Shown: positions 8,331-17,455 of the stretch, in pieces
How positions within the stretch are numbered: the first letter of the stretch is position 1
How the letters are laid out: every line of letters starts with the position of its first letter
Assembly (NCBI RefSeq): GCF_015565955.1
Contig: NZ_CP064760.1
Coordinates: 248,001 to 312,000, forward strand
Source: Microbacterium schleiferi
GTDB taxonomy: Bacteria; Actinomycetota; Actinomycetes; Actinomycetales; Microbacteriaceae
Direction: 5' to 3'
Length of the DNA: 64,000 nucleotides
The notes under the pieces: model-generated
Told to the model about the DNA's origin: nothing
Databases searched by the model: none
The model's input: only the letters and a program-made list of their open reading frames with translations
Translations under genes and position numbers: made by a program

Positions 8331-9879
8331 GGCGTTGTCAGCTCGAGGGCGAGATAGAAGTCGACGCGGTCGTCCATCGAACTCAGGGATCGGTTCGTGA
8401 GTTCCTCGGCGCGGGCGATGCGGTACCGCAATGTATTGGTATGCAGGTGGAGCTGGCGGGCAGACTCCTGCCAGGCGCAGGCGTTCTGGAGGAACACGCG
8501 CAGGGTGCGCACGAGGTCCGCGCCCTGTCGCGCGTCGTAGTCCCACAGCGGGCTGAGCACCTCCGCGGCGAAGGTCTGCCGCTCTCGTTCGCTCAGTTGC
8601 GACATCAGCGCGCGGTGCGTGCGGACTTCACTGGTCGCGGCGATCGCGATAGGACTCGCATCCTGCAGGTTTCCGAGCCGCTCGGAGGCACTGACGATCG
8701 CCGCCGATAGTCCGCTGACGCCCGTGCGGGCATCCGAGACGCCGATGCGGAGCTGGCGTCCCCCGAGCTTGGGGAGGAACTCCTCCCGCGAGGCGTGCTC
8801 GTGGGGGAGAAGCCGTCGATGCCCGGACCGTTCAGAAGCAGCACGGCTCGGTTGTCGATGACGCATCCGATGATGTGCGTGTTCTCGCGGGCAAAGAGGC
8901 GATAGCTCATCTCCAGGACGGCCGCCGGGGGGAACACGCGATCCGCGACCTCGGCGATGACGGCAACCGTGGGGTCTTTCGGGTCGAGACCTTCCAGGCG
9001 CATCCGCGCCGAGATCTCGCCCGGAGACACGGAGTCTTCCGCGAGCACACGGACCAGTTCCGAGACGTGGCTGTGGTTGGCTCCCCGCCACCGGCTCGAG
9101 AACTCGAGGTCCAGACGCAACGCCCCGCGCACACCGTCGATCACGATCGGGGTGTCTCGGCTCAGGCGGCGGTGGTCGCCTTCACAGATGAAGTAGCCGA
9201 CGACCTGCTGGCTCGAGGCGGTCACCGACCAGGCGGTGCGCGGGGCGCCGGCCCCCATGGCCGGAACAGGAATCGGACCGGCGCTGTCGTTTCCGAGCAC
9301 GAGATTCCACACGCGCCCAACATCCTCGGTGCTGGGGACGTCGCCGGCGACAGCGACGAGGGTGCCGATCTCGTCGACCAGCCAGCAGTCGATCGCGAAC
9401 TCCATGCGGAAATCACGCAGCACGGCTTCGGCTCCTTCGCCGCGGGCGACGATCTCGGCAAGTCGGGAGTTGAAGCGGATGCCCTTGGCAGCCAGCCCGT
9501 CAGCGGTGCCCGCCTGGGCCGCCGTGACGGTCTCGGCCACCTCTTTGAAAGAGACCTGGTCAGAGATCGTCAGCAGCGTGAGGCCGTAGCGCCGGCACGC
9601 GTCGATGATGTCGTCCGAGAGATGCCCGAGGTGCACGAGTCCGACGATGAGTGCTGCGACGCGTTGCCGGGCGAGGGCGGCGACGAACGTATCCGCCGCA
9701 TCGGGACGGTTGTGCCACATGCCACTGGTGAGGACCATGTCGCCGACCGAGAGGAATCGTGACGGGTCGGGGAGATCGGTGATGTACGCGCCGGTCACGT
9801 CGCGGTGTAGGGCATCGGGGGCGGCGACCACGACGCTCAGTCCCAAGCGCTCCTGTCGCAGCATCTCCTCGAGTTTCAT
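8327..9879 (-). pseudogene. PucR-family transcriptional regulator, broken by a 1-base frameshift
   Basis: Two pieces in different frames form one PucR protein of about 517 residues. The N-terminal half (PucR sensing region with DLPDPSRFLSVGDMVLTSG near residue 30) reads from 9879 to about 8808. The C-terminal half, with the HTH segment QLHLHTNTLRYRIARAEEL, reads to 8327. The frame changes at the G5 run 8803-8807. Adding one C on the coding strand joins GIDGFSP to HEHASREEF without loss. The start MKLEEML at 9879 has GGAG upstream; 9900 is an alternative. PucR proteins control purine and amine catabolism. It lies between the deaminase pair and the NMT1-type transporter, which it probably regulates. 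See the findings for the error-versus-mutation question. Confidence 0.8.
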
Positions 9880-10290
9880 AGCGTGCTCCAGGTCTGCCAT
9901 CGTGCGCTCGTCTGCGCACACCTTCCAGTCTGCGCGCTGTGCAGAGGTGCCCCCGACACCATCTGAGCACGCCCACGGCGTGGTCCTGGATCATGCTCCA
10001 GTGCGTGGGAGCTGCACCGGGGGCACGAATTGGACGATGATCACAGCCCGATCCCGGGTGTAAGCGCGCGTTAACGACAGCGAAACGTCGTCTGGCGTTT
10101 CCACCGAGCGCGGTGGGATCCACTCATCACGTTTCAGCGGATCGCACGTTCCGCGTCGGGGCTCCGCGCGATTGAGTCGAATCGAACGCTCCCTCCCTGT
10201 CCGACGCCGAGCGTTCTGCACCACCTACGTATCCCTTCACCTTGCCGTGGACGTCGTCGGACGCGGACCACCGTGCGAAGGAGAGAACCT
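9880..10290. other. Divergent regulatory region between pucR-like gene and transporter operon
   Basis: This stretch of about 410 bases holds no convincing gene. It must carry the promoters of the leftward PucR gene and the rightward transporter operon. A perfect 7-bp inverted repeat, GAACGCT at 10184-10190 and AGCGTTC at 10210-10216, has half-sites 26 bases apart and lies about 75 bp before the binding-protein start, a plausible operator position. A clear -35/-10 pair could not be assigned. Confidence 0.4.
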
Positions 10291-11355
10291 GTGACCGACT
10301 CCACCGGACGCGCCCGACGCGTTCTTGCTGCCGTGAGCGTTGCCGCGGCTGCTGCACTGGCATTCGCCGGATGCTCCTCAGATGCCACCCCCGAGACCAC
10401 GAGCAGTTCGGGCGCGGCATCCTACGGAGACATCAACGTTCAGCTTTCGTGGCTGAAGAACACCGAGTTCGCGGGCGAGTACCTCGCCATCGACAACGGC
10501 TACTTCGCCGACGCCGGGTTCTCGGATGTCACCCTCACCGCGGGTGGCTCTGGATCGACCTCGGCCGTGACCGCCGTCCTCAGCGATCAGGCGTTCGTCG
10601 GCGTCAGCGGTCCGCTTCAGGTCGCCCCGGCGATTCTCGAGGGCGCCGACGTCAAGATCATCGCGACCGGATACCAGAAGAACCCGTTCTCGATCATCTC
10701 GCTGGCAGACAACCCCCTCACCAGCCCCGACGACCTGGTCGGCAAGACGGTCGCGGTCAGCGATTCCAACATCCTCGTCTTCAACGCGTTGCTGGAGCTC
10801 AACGACATCCCCGCGGATGAGGTCACCGTGGTTCCCTTCAGCGACACGAGCCAGCTCACCACTGGCCAGGTCGACGGCTACCTCGGCTACACGACCTCGG
10901 GCCCCTACGCTCTCGAGCTCCAGGGCTTTGACGCCAACGAGTTCCTGCTTGCCGACTACAACATGGCGATCGTCTCGGAGAGCTACGTCGCCAGCGACGA
11001 GATGATCGAGAACGAGCCGGAGAAGATCAAGGCCTATCTGAAGGCGCTCGTGCAGGGCTGGCAGGCGGCGCTTGCTGACCCGGAGGTGGCCACCACCGCG
11101 GCCGTGGATGACTACGGCAAGGAGCAGAACTACGACTTCGAGCAGCAGCTCAACGCCTTCAACATCCAGGCAACGCTCCAGATCACGCCCGAAACCGAAG
11201 CCAACGGCCTGCTCACGATGAGCGATGAGCTGATCGCGGCGAACATCGACACGCTCGCCGTGTGCGGGTACGACATCTCTGCCGACGAGCTGTTCGACCT
11301 GTCGCTGTTGAACGAGATGTACGACGAAAACCCGGAGCTTCGCACCATTCAGTGA
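10291..11355 (+). CDS. ABC transporter substrate-binding lipoprotein, NMT1/TauA-like
   Basis: The 354-residue exported lipoprotein has a signal peptide ending in the lipobox LAFAGC (Cys near residue 27), followed by a Ser/Thr-rich linker. The mature part has the NMT1/THI5-like fold (QLSWLKNTEFAGEYLAIDNGY near 50, then QVDGYLGYT). Family members bind pyrimidines, thiamine precursors, sulfonates or nitrate. The GTG at 10291 follows GAAGGAGAG. It is the first gene of a three-gene rightward transporter operon. The neighbouring amidohydrolases and deaminases suggest a nitrogen heterocycle as ligand, which is an inference from context. Confidence 0.85.
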   Translation: MTDSTGRARRVLAAVSVAAAAALAFAGCSSDATPETTSSSGAASYGDINVQLSWLKNTEFAGEYLAIDNGYFADAGFSDVTLTAGGSGSTSAVTAVLSDQAFVGVSGPLQVAPAILEGADVKIIATGYQKNPFSIISLADNPLTSPDDLVGKTVAVSDSNILVFNALLELNDIPADEVTVVPFSDTSQLTTGQVDGYLGYTTSGPYALELQGFDANEFLLADYNMAIVSESYVASDEMIENEPEKIKAYLKALVQGWQAALADPEVATTAAVDDYGKEQNYDFEQQLNAFNIQATLQITPETEANGLLTMSDELIAANIDTLAVCGYDISADELFDLSLLNEMYDENPELRTIQ

Positions 11356-11404
11356 GCCCCGACCCGAAAACGAGACGACGCGTTGGCGTCAAAGGAGTCC
11401 AGCA

Positions 11405-12199
11405 ATGAGCGGTACCACCGTGCGTGAGCGCGTTGTCTCGTCTTCTCCTGCCCTGCTCGGCGCCGCTGGCGTCGTGATCCTCCTCATCGTGTGGACGGTT
11501 GCGGCGGCCATCGTGCCGGGCAGGGCACTGCCCAGTCCCGCCGGGATCGTTGCGGCGGCCGCCTCGGACGGCTGGGAGTTCTATTGGGCGAACCTGAGCG
11601 CAACGTTCGGGCGGATGGTCCCGGGCTACCTCATCGGCGTCACTGTCGCCCTGACGATCGCCGCCATTGTTCTGCTGCTTCCGTCGCTAGACCAGGTCGC
11701 CAACCAGGTTGGGGTCGTGGCTGACAGCCTTCCCATCACCGCGATCGGGCCTCTCGTGATGATCATGTTCGGCGGTGCGACCGCGGCCACATTCTTGGCT
11801 GCGCTCGTGGTCTTCTATACGACCCTCGTGACGTCGTTGCTGGGGGTCCACGCCGCGAAGAAGTCGAGCCTGGAACTGGTGCGCGCCTACGGCGGCGGTC
11901 GCATGATGCGGCTGCGCAAGGTGCAGGTCATGGCGGCGCTGCCGTCCGTGTTCAATGCGCTCAAGCTGGCCGTACCGGCTGCGTTCATCGGCGCCCTGGT
12001 TGGCGAGTACCTCGGTGGGATCGACGTCGGCATCGGCGTGGCACTACAGGCGGCGCAACGCGACATCCTGCCGGCACGCACGTTCGCGCTCAGCCTCGTG
12101 ATCGGGCTCCTCTCGCTGGCCGGATACCTCATCATCGGCTGGATCGGGCGTGCCGTGCTGCCCTGGTCTGCCGAGACCGACCTGGGAGCTCAGCGATGA
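11405..12199 (+). CDS. ABC transporter permease (TauC/SsuC type)
   Basis: The 264-residue integral membrane protein has about six hydrophobic segments and the cytoplasmic EAA-type loop ELVRAYGGGRMMRLRKVQ, which docks the ATPase. GAAAGGAG-type spacing (AAAGGAGTCCAGCA before ATG) supports the start. It overlaps the second permease by 4 bp. With that permease and the upstream lipoprotein it forms an importer lacking its own ATPase. The matching ATPase at 5785-6588 lies across the cluster. Confidence 0.87.
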   Translation: MSGTTVRERVVSSSPALLGAAGVVILLIVWTVAAAIVPGRALPSPAGIVAAAASDGWEFYWANLSATFGRMVPGYLIGVTVALTIAAIVLLLPSLDQVANQVGVVADSLPITAIGPLVMIMFGGATAATFLAALVVFYTTLVTSLLGVHAAKKSSLELVRAYGGGRMMRLRKVQVMAALPSVFNALKLAVPAAFIGALVGEYLGGIDVGIGVALQAAQRDILPARTFALSLVIGLLSLAGYLIIGWIGRAVLPWSAETDLGAQR

Positions 12200-12993
12200 A
12201 CGACAGCGTCTGGGCCGTCATCGGCAAGCGGCTGGGTCTGCTCGCGATCGCCGCGACCCTTGCCGTGATCGTGTGGATCATTGTGCTGGAGAGCATGGAC
12301 GTGATTCCGCTCGTCGGTAAGCGCCCCTGGGATGTGTGGAACTGGCTCTTCGTTGCGGACGACGCGGCAGAAAACCGGGCCATCATCCTGTCGAATCTGC
12401 TGATCACAGCCCGGGACTGCATTGTGGGGTATGTCCTCGGTCTCGTGTTCTCGTTCGTGCTCGCGATCGTGTTCGTGATGTCCCGGTCGGTGGAGCATGC
12501 CGTCATCCCCCCGATCATGCTGGCTCGCTCCATCCCGCTGCTCGTGATGACGCCGCTGATCACACTCGTCTTCGGCATCAATGTCATCGGCGTCTCGGCG
12601 GTCGTGACCTCCGTCGTCTTCTTCCCCGCGCTCATCAACCTCGTCTACGGGCTTCGCGCCGTGAATCCGCAGCACGTCGAACTCGTGCACGCTTACGGCG
12701 GCACGGCGTGGACAGTGCTGCGCAAGATCTCGATTCCGAGCGCCATGCCGGCCCTGTTCGCTTCGGCTCGGCTCTCGGTGCCGCTGGCGGTGACCGGCGC
12801 GATGATCGGCGAATGGTTGGCGACCGGTGAAGGCCTCGGAGGCTCCATTTCCCGCGCGGCTGGTGCCTTCGACTTCAATCAGATGTGGGCATCTGCCGTC
12901 ACGATCGCCGTGATGACGATGTTGGCCTACTCGGTCGTCAGCATCGTCGAAGCTCTCGTGACCCGCCGGTTCGGCGCGGTAGCTGCCGACTGA
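12196..12993 (+). CDS. ABC transporter permease (TauC/SsuC type)
   Basis: The 265-residue inner-membrane permease is related to its neighbour and overlaps it by 4 bp. The EAA loop reads ELVHAYGGTAWTVLRKISI and is followed by the typical P-rich GEWLATGEGLGG region. It probably forms a heterodimeric channel with the preceding permease. After its stop there is only a 51-bp gap before an unrelated small membrane gene. Confidence 0.87.
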   Translation: MNDSVWAVIGKRLGLLAIAATLAVIVWIIVLESMDVIPLVGKRPWDVWNWLFVADDAAENRAIILSNLLITARDCIVGYVLGLVFSFVLAIVFVMSRSVEHAVIPPIMLARSIPLLVMTPLITLVFGINVIGVSAVVTSVVFFPALINLVYGLRAVNPQHVELVHAYGGTAWTVLRKISIPSAMPALFASARLSVPLAVTGAMIGEWLATGEGLGGSISRAAGAFDFNQMWASAVTIAVMTMLAYSVVSIVEALVTRRFGAVAAD

Positions 12994-13044
12994 ACGGCCA
13001 GACAGCGTCCTTCAGTTCTGCTGAAGCATTGCTAGAGTCTGCAC

Positions 13045-13446
13045 ATGCTCATCGCAGCCATCGTCATCATCACCCTCGCCCTCGTCTTCTACTCGGTCGG
13101 CGTGTGGGCAGAGCGCATCCAGCGCACGCTGCGCTGGTGGCACGCGGCGTTCTTCGCACTCGGACTCGCGGCAGACACCACGGGCACACTCCTCATGTCG
13201 CAGATCGCCGGCGACCGCCGGGCCGCTGGCGTTGCGGCAAGTCCGCTTGACACGCTCATGAGTTGGACAGGCCTGGCTGCCATCATCCTCATGGCCATCC
13301 ACCTGCTGTGGGCGGTCATCGTGCTCATCCGCAATCGTGAACACGAGAAGGCGGTGTTCCATCGCTTCAGCATCGTGGTCTGGGCGATCTGGCTGATCCC
13401 CTACATCGCAGGTGCTGCCGCGGCGATGGGCGGCGGCGGGAGCTGA
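13045..13446 (+). CDS. HsmA-like small membrane protein (TIGR03987 type)
   Basis: The 133-residue protein has four predicted membrane segments: residues 2-22, 38-58, about 78-100 and 112-130. Conserved spots include SVGVWAERIQ, WWHAAFFALGLAADTTGT and IHLLWAV. The pattern matches the HsmA/TIGR03987 family of four-helix membrane proteins; a biochemical role is not established. The ribosome site is weak. It converges with the lactate dehydrogenase gene, leaving only 6 bp between stops. Confidence 0.65.
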   Translation: MLIAAIVIITLALVFYSVGVWAERIQRTLRWWHAAFFALGLAADTTGTLLMSQIAGDRRAAGVAASPLDTLMSWTGLAAIILMAIHLLWAVIVLIRNREHEKAVFHRFSIVVWAIWLIPYIAGAAAAMGGGGS

Positions 13447-13452
13447 TCCGGA

Positions 13453-14403
13453 TCAGCGCAGCGAAGAGGCTACCTCGCGCAGGGCGTCGGCCGACCGGCG
13501 CAGCAGCGCGAGCTCGTTCGGCGAGAACGGCGTCTGGCGGATCGGGAACGCGCCCCGGGAATTGACAATCGAGGGCACCGAGAGCGCCACCCCGTCGATG
13601 CCGTGGAAGTCCTGCAGCACCGTGCTGACGGGCAAGACGGCGTTCTCGTCACGCAGGATGGCCTCGATGATGCGCGCTGACGAGAGTCCGATCGCATAGT
13701 TGGTCGCGCCCTTGCCCTGGATGACCTTATACGCGGAGTCGCGCACATCCACCGTGATGGCGTCCAGCTCATCAACCGTCATTCGGGGGTGGCCATCCGA
13801 CTCCCACTCGAGGAGCGGGACCGTGCCGATGCTCGCATGGGACCACAGAGCGAACTCCGTGTCGCCGTGTTCACCGATGATGTAGGCGTGCACGCTCGAG
13901 GTGGCAACCCCCGCTCGATGCGCGAGTTTCCAACGTAGGCGGGACGTGTCGAGGACGGTTCCCGACGCGAACAGCCGCTCCGGGGGAAGCCCGGTGTCCT
14001 CCTGCGCGAGAACGGTGAGCACATCGCAGGGGTTTGTGACGATGACGTACACGGCGTCGGGGGCGACCTCCAGGAGCTGAGGGAGCATCTTTCGCAGGAT
14101 GCCCGCGTTCACACCTGCCAGTTCGATGCGGCTCTGTCCCGGGTTCTGCTTGGCGCCTGCCGTGATCACGACGACGTGGGACCCTTCGGCCACGGAGACA
14201 TCGCTGCCACCGCTGATGTCACTCGACCCGGTGAACAGGGTGCCGTGGGCGAGGTCGAGCACCTCGGCATCCACCTTCGCGGTGTTGATGTCGTAGAGGG
14301 CGACGTGGCGGGCCGAGCCACGGATGAGCGCCGCATAGGCGACGCTGGAGCCCACGCTACCTGCGCCGACGACGGTGACTTTCGAGTTCTCGATCACGCT
14401 CAT
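13453..14403 (-). CDS. ldh: L-lactate dehydrogenase
   Basis: The 316-residue NAD-dependent enzyme interconverts pyruvate and L-lactate in the cytoplasm. The Rossmann motif VVGAGSVGSS is near residue 10, the mobile-loop region NPGQSR near 87, VTNPCDVLT near 121, DTSRLRW near 152 (substrate Arg) and the catalytic-His motif GEHGDTEF near 177. Length and motifs match LDH rather than malate dehydrogenase. The loop carries Gln where many LDHs have Glu/Lys-Pro-Gly-Glu, a minor variant. It lies alone between converging HsmA and a co-directional MFS gene. Confidence 0.9.
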   Translation of the reverse strand: MSVIENSKVTVVGAGSVGSSVAYAALIRGSARHVALYDINTAKVDAEVLDLAHGTLFTGSSDISGGSDVSVAEGSHVVVITAGAKQNPGQSRIELAGVNAGILRKMLPQLLEVAPDAVYVIVTNPCDVLTVLAQEDTGLPPERLFASGTVLDTSRLRWKLAHRAGVATSSVHAYIIGEHGDTEFALWSHASIGTVPLLEWESDGHPRMTVDELDAITVDVRDSAYKVIQGKGATNYAIGLSSARIIEAILRDENAVLPVSTVLQDFHGIDGVALSVPSIVNSRGAFPIRQTPFSPNELALLRRSADALREVASSLR

Positions 14404-14427
14404 GGGGGACAGTCTCTCAGGTCTGCG

Positions 14428-15825
14428 TTACGCCCCGGTAGCGGGCTCCGGTCTCGCCTCGGCCGGCGCGATGTCGGCGGTGCGGATCCCGAGGAATGAC
14501 ACGATCGCGCCCGCCACCATGAGGCCCGCCGTGACGACAACGGCGCGGTGGAACCCGTTCAGGTCGAGGCTTCCCGCGACGATCGTCGCGAGGGTGGCGA
14601 TGATGAGGAGTCCGGCGATGCGGGAGACGGCGTTGTTGACGGCCGACGCGATCCCGGACCGGGCAGGATCGACCGCGCCGAGGATCGCGGCGGTGAGGGG
14701 AGACACCGTGATCGCGAGGCCCAGCCCGAAGAGGATGAGCCCGGGGAGCAGCTGCAGCCAGTAGTTGACGGGGTCAGTGACCGTCAGGAGCAGCAGCGAG
14801 CCGCCAGCCATGATGAGAGGCCCGACGGTCATGAAGAGGCGCGGTCCGAAGCGGTCCGACAGCGACCCCATCGAAGCGCTGAGCAGCACCATCATGACGG
14901 TGGTCGGCAGGCTCGCAAGCCCTGCGAGGGTCGCCGAGAAGCCGGCTCCCTGCTGGAGGTAGACGGTGACCACGAATCCGTTGAGCGAAAGTGCCGCGTA
15001 GACGAACAGGGTCGTGATGTTCCCCGTCCAGAAGTTGCGGATGCGGAACAGGTCGAGGGGCAGCATGGGGGCTGTTGCCGTTCGCTGCCGCCAGAGGAAA
15101 AGCGCGAACAGCAGGATGCCGATCGTGAAGGTTCCCCAGATCACCGGCGACCCCCATCCGAGGTTCGGCTGCTCGATGAGCGCGAAGACCGCGCCGCCGA
15201 GTCCGAAGGTGCACAGGGCGGCGCCGATCCAGTCGATGCGTGCGTCGGGGCGGCGCTCATCGCGCTCGCCGAGGGTGTGGAGCAGCCACAGGGTGATGCC
15301 GATTGGCACCACGTTGATGACGAAGGCGATGCGCCACGACAGGTAATCGACGAAGACGCCGCCGATGAGCGGGCCGACGATCATGGCGCCGGTCGTCATC
15401 GCCGTCCAGATTCCGATCGCCCGGCCCCGCATCGCCCCGTCGAAGCGGGAGGTGATGAGTGCCAGGGAGCTCGGCACGAGGAACGCGCCGGCCGCCCCTT
15501 GCGCCGCGCGAGCGATGATCAGGATGACGGGGTCCGGCGCGATTGCGATCACCACGGATGCCGCGGCGAATCCATACAGGCCGATCCGCAGGACGAGCAG
15601 CCGACCGAAGGCGTCCGAGATCGAGCCGGCGAGCAGGATGAGGGAGCCGAGGGTGATGAGGTAGGCATCCACGACCCACTGCTGCGTCGTCAGCCCACCG
15701 CCGAGTTCGGTCTCGATCGCGGGGAGGGCAACGTTGATCAGCGTGCCGTCGAGGAAGGCGACGAACGACGCCAGGATCGCGATCGTGAGGATGAGCCGCT
15801 GCGATCGGCTCATGCGAGAGGTCAC
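14428..15825 (-). CDS. MFS transporter, DHA2-type (14 TM) drug exporter
   Basis: The 465-residue membrane protein has about 14 hydrophobic segments. It carries the family start FLDGTLINVALPAIE near residue 23, DAYLITLGSLILLAGSISD near 52 and the loop DAFGRLLVLRIG. These are proton-driven efflux pumps for drugs or dyes. The upstream region at 15878-15958 contains three copies of a GAGCCCACACC-like repeat, which might be an operator or terminator structure. Confidence 0.87.
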   Translation of the reverse strand: MTSRMSRSQRLILTIAILASFVAFLDGTLINVALPAIETELGGGLTTQQWVVDAYLITLGSLILLAGSISDAFGRLLVLRIGLYGFAAASVVIAIAPDPVILIIARAAQGAAGAFLVPSSLALITSRFDGAMRGRAIGIWTAMTTGAMIVGPLIGGVFVDYLSWRIAFVINVVPIGITLWLLHTLGERDERRPDARIDWIGAALCTFGLGGAVFALIEQPNLGWGSPVIWGTFTIGILLFALFLWRQRTATAPMLPLDLFRIRNFWTGNITTLFVYAALSLNGFVVTVYLQQGAGFSATLAGLASLPTTVMMVLLSASMGSLSDRFGPRLFMTVGPLIMAGGSLLLLTVTDPVNYWLQLLPGLILFGLGLAITVSPLTAAILGAVDPARSGIASAVNNAVSRIAGLLIIATLATIVAGSLDLNGFHRAVVVTAGLMVAGAIVSFLGIRTADIAPAEARPEPATGA

Positions 15826-15877
15826 ACCGTCACGCTACGCGCTCGGCGCGGTGGTTGGGTCGCTCAGGCTGCAACCG

Positions 15878-15958
15878 CCGAACCCACACCTCATGCGCCG
15901 AGCCCACACCTTTCGGCCGGCGAATCCGGTGGGTTCGCAGTGGAAGGTGTGGGTTCGG
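15878..15958. repeat. Inverted/direct repeat cluster (ACCCACACCT) between ferritin and MFS genes
   Basis: A perfect 14-bp inverted repeat pairs CCGAACCCACACCT at 15878-15891 with AGGTGTGGGTTCGG at 15945-15958. A third, direct near-copy, CCGAGCCCACACCT, begins at 15898, and GGTGGGTTCG begins at 15928. The set fills the short gap between the ferritin stop and the MFS start, both on the minus strand. It may form alternative RNA hairpins (terminator of the MFS transcript) or operators. Function is not established. Confidence 0.6.
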
Positions 15959-15976
15959 TGGAAAAGGGCGGGCAGC

Positions 15977-16501
15977 TCAGAGGGCGCCGCCGGCGGCGGG
16001 CGGAGCATCCGACTCGGTCGAGTCGCCGTTGGGCATGTCGCGAGCCACGAAGTTCTCGATGTCGAAGAGGTTCGTCGTGCGCTCGGCGATGTTCAGGAGG
16101 GTCGTCATCGACGCGACCTCCTCGACCTGCTCCTTGAGGAACCACAGCATCGACTGCTCCCCGAGGCCGTCGCTTTCGGCGCGTGCCGCCGCGAACAGCG
16201 CCTCGATCTGCGTCGAAACGCGCTTCTCCTGCTCGAGCGCGAGGCGGATGGGCTCGGCGTGGTCCGCGAACTCGGTCTGTACTTCCGGAACGCCGGGGAT
16301 CGTTACGCCCATGTCGCGGTCGAGGCGGTACTGCACCAGCATCATCGCGTGGTTGCGCTCCTCAACCGCCTGACGGTAGAAGTGCCGCGCGAGCTGCGGG
16401 AGATCGTGATCGTCGTACCAGACGGCAATGGCGATGTACTGCTGGCTGGCGGCGAATTCGTGGCCGATCTGCTCAGACAGCAGCTGGTCGAACGAGGACA
16501 T
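15977..16501 (-). CDS. Ferritin
   Basis: The 174-residue four-helix iron-storage protein carries ferroxidase-centre motifs: EFAASQQYIAIAVWY near residue 15, AVEERNHAMML with ExxH near 47, a Glu in LALEQEKRV near 91 and KEQVEEV near 124. This matches the non-haem bacterial ferritin (Ftn/BfrB) class that oxidises and stores Fe. The C-terminal tail from about 160 is low-complexity. The gene stands alone, facing the tRNA-Ser gene. Confidence 0.9.
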   Translation of the reverse strand: MSSFDQLLSEQIGHEFAASQQYIAIAVWYDDHDLPQLARHFYRQAVEERNHAMMLVQYRLDRDMGVTIPGVPEVQTEFADHAEPIRLALEQEKRVSTQIEALFAAARAESDGLGEQSMLWFLKEQVEEVASMTTLLNIAERTTNLFDIENFVARDMPNGDSTESDAPPAAGGAL

Positions 16502-16627
16502 GGCACTCCGATCGGGTCGCGAAACTCTTCACTCCATCCTTGCAGAGCGACGCGGGCGCTGGGGAGTCGCGAGTGGGGGCGGGGACGGCGTTTCCGGGCA
16601 GCGCCGGTGTGTCGTAAACTGGACGAC

Positions 16628-16718
16628 GGTGACGTGTCCGAGCGGCCGAAGGTGCAACTCTCGAAAAGTTGTGTAGGGTAACCCCCTACCGTGGGTTCAA
16701 ATCCCACCGTCACCGCCA
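16628..16718 (+). tRNA. tRNA-Ser (anticodon CGA)
   Basis: The acceptor stem GGTGACG (16628-16634) pairs with CGTCACC (16708-16714), followed by discriminator G and an encoded CCA. The anticodon arm is CAACT-CTCGAAA-AGTTG, giving anticodon CGA, which reads UCG. A long variable arm (GTAGGGTAACCCCCTAC region) and the T arm GTGGGTTCAAATCCCAC are typical of serine tRNA. Confidence 0.96.
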
Positions 16719-16721
16719 GAG

Positions 16722-16747
16722 AAAACCCCCGACGAGTCGGGGGTTTT
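16722..16747 (+). terminator. Rho-independent terminator after tRNA-Ser
   Basis: AAAACCCCCGA and TCGGGGGTTTT form an 11-bp stem with a CGAG loop and a T run, 3 bases after the tRNA CCA end. The symmetric A/T tracts would let it work in both directions. Confidence 0.9.
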
Positions 16748-16790
16748 CGCGTTGCCGCGCCCTCCCCGGCGCACCGCGCGGAACCTGCGG

Positions 16791-17455
16791 CTACCAGACC
16801 AGCGGGAGAAACTTCTTCGTCGTCGCGTTGTAGCGCTCGTACTGCTCGCCGTAGTGCTCAGCGAGGTGCGCGTCCAGGCGCGGGATGTGGATCCAGATGA
16901 ACATCGCGGCCATGATGACGGGGATGACCAGCGCCCACCACAGCCCGGTCGCGAGTGCGAAGCCGGCGAACAGGATCGTGTCGCCGAGGTAGTTGGGGTG
17001 CTGCGTGTAGCGGAACAGTCCGCCCGTGTAGAGCATGCCCTTGTGAGCCGGGTCGGCCTTGAAGCGTTTGCGGTCCCACTCGCTGCCGGTGTTCAGGTAC
17101 GAACCGACGAGGTACAGGACAACGCCGAGCCACAGCATCCAGCCCACGGGGGCGGTGTTGATCGATCCGGCTGCCGCCATCGTGACATCGATGATCGCGA
17201 TCCAGACCAGGACGGGCACCACTTCGGCGGCCGGCACAGGGCGGTTCAGCATCACGAAGAGGGTCATCCCGTGACGGATGAGGTAGACGAGCATCATCGC
17301 GATGAGCACGCCGGCTCGCAGTGGTTGCGTCGGCCCCCACCCGAACCACGCGGGGAACGCCCAGACCAAGAGCGCGATGGCTCCGGCTGCGATCACGACG
17401 TGAATCCCGAAGAAGAGGATCTTCGCCTTCTGGGACGGGTTGACGGGGTGCTCAT
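16791..17455 (-). pseudogene. DUF1295/isoprenylcysteine-methyltransferase-like membrane protein, frameshifted near its start
   Basis: An integral membrane protein with about five hydrophobic segments ends in the DUF1295/PEMT-type motif RYTQHPNYLGDTILFAG and the tail YERYNATTKKFLPLVW. Coding-quality sequence in this frame (VNPSQKAKILFFGIHVV) extends upstream of the only in-frame GTG (17396) but has no start codon. An ATG at 17455, overlapping the TetR stop by 4 bp and preceded by GAGGAG, is one base out of frame. Adding one base to the G4 run at 17445-17448 gives MSTPVNPSQKAK and restores it. A shorter 201-residue protein from 17396 is the alternative. It is in one operon with the upstream TetR gene. 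Confidence 0.7.

Noticed and set aside
14396..14430. Co-transcription of ldh with the MFS exporter as a functional operon
   Set aside because: They are close and co-directional but functionally unrelated, and no overlap or shared regulator supports a joint role.
14548..16137. Very long plus-strand frame of 529 codons opposite the MFS and ferritin genes
   Set aside because: It is an antisense shadow of high-GC coding sequence; its composition (Arg, Asp, Glu, Gly) and lack of motifs show it is not a gene.
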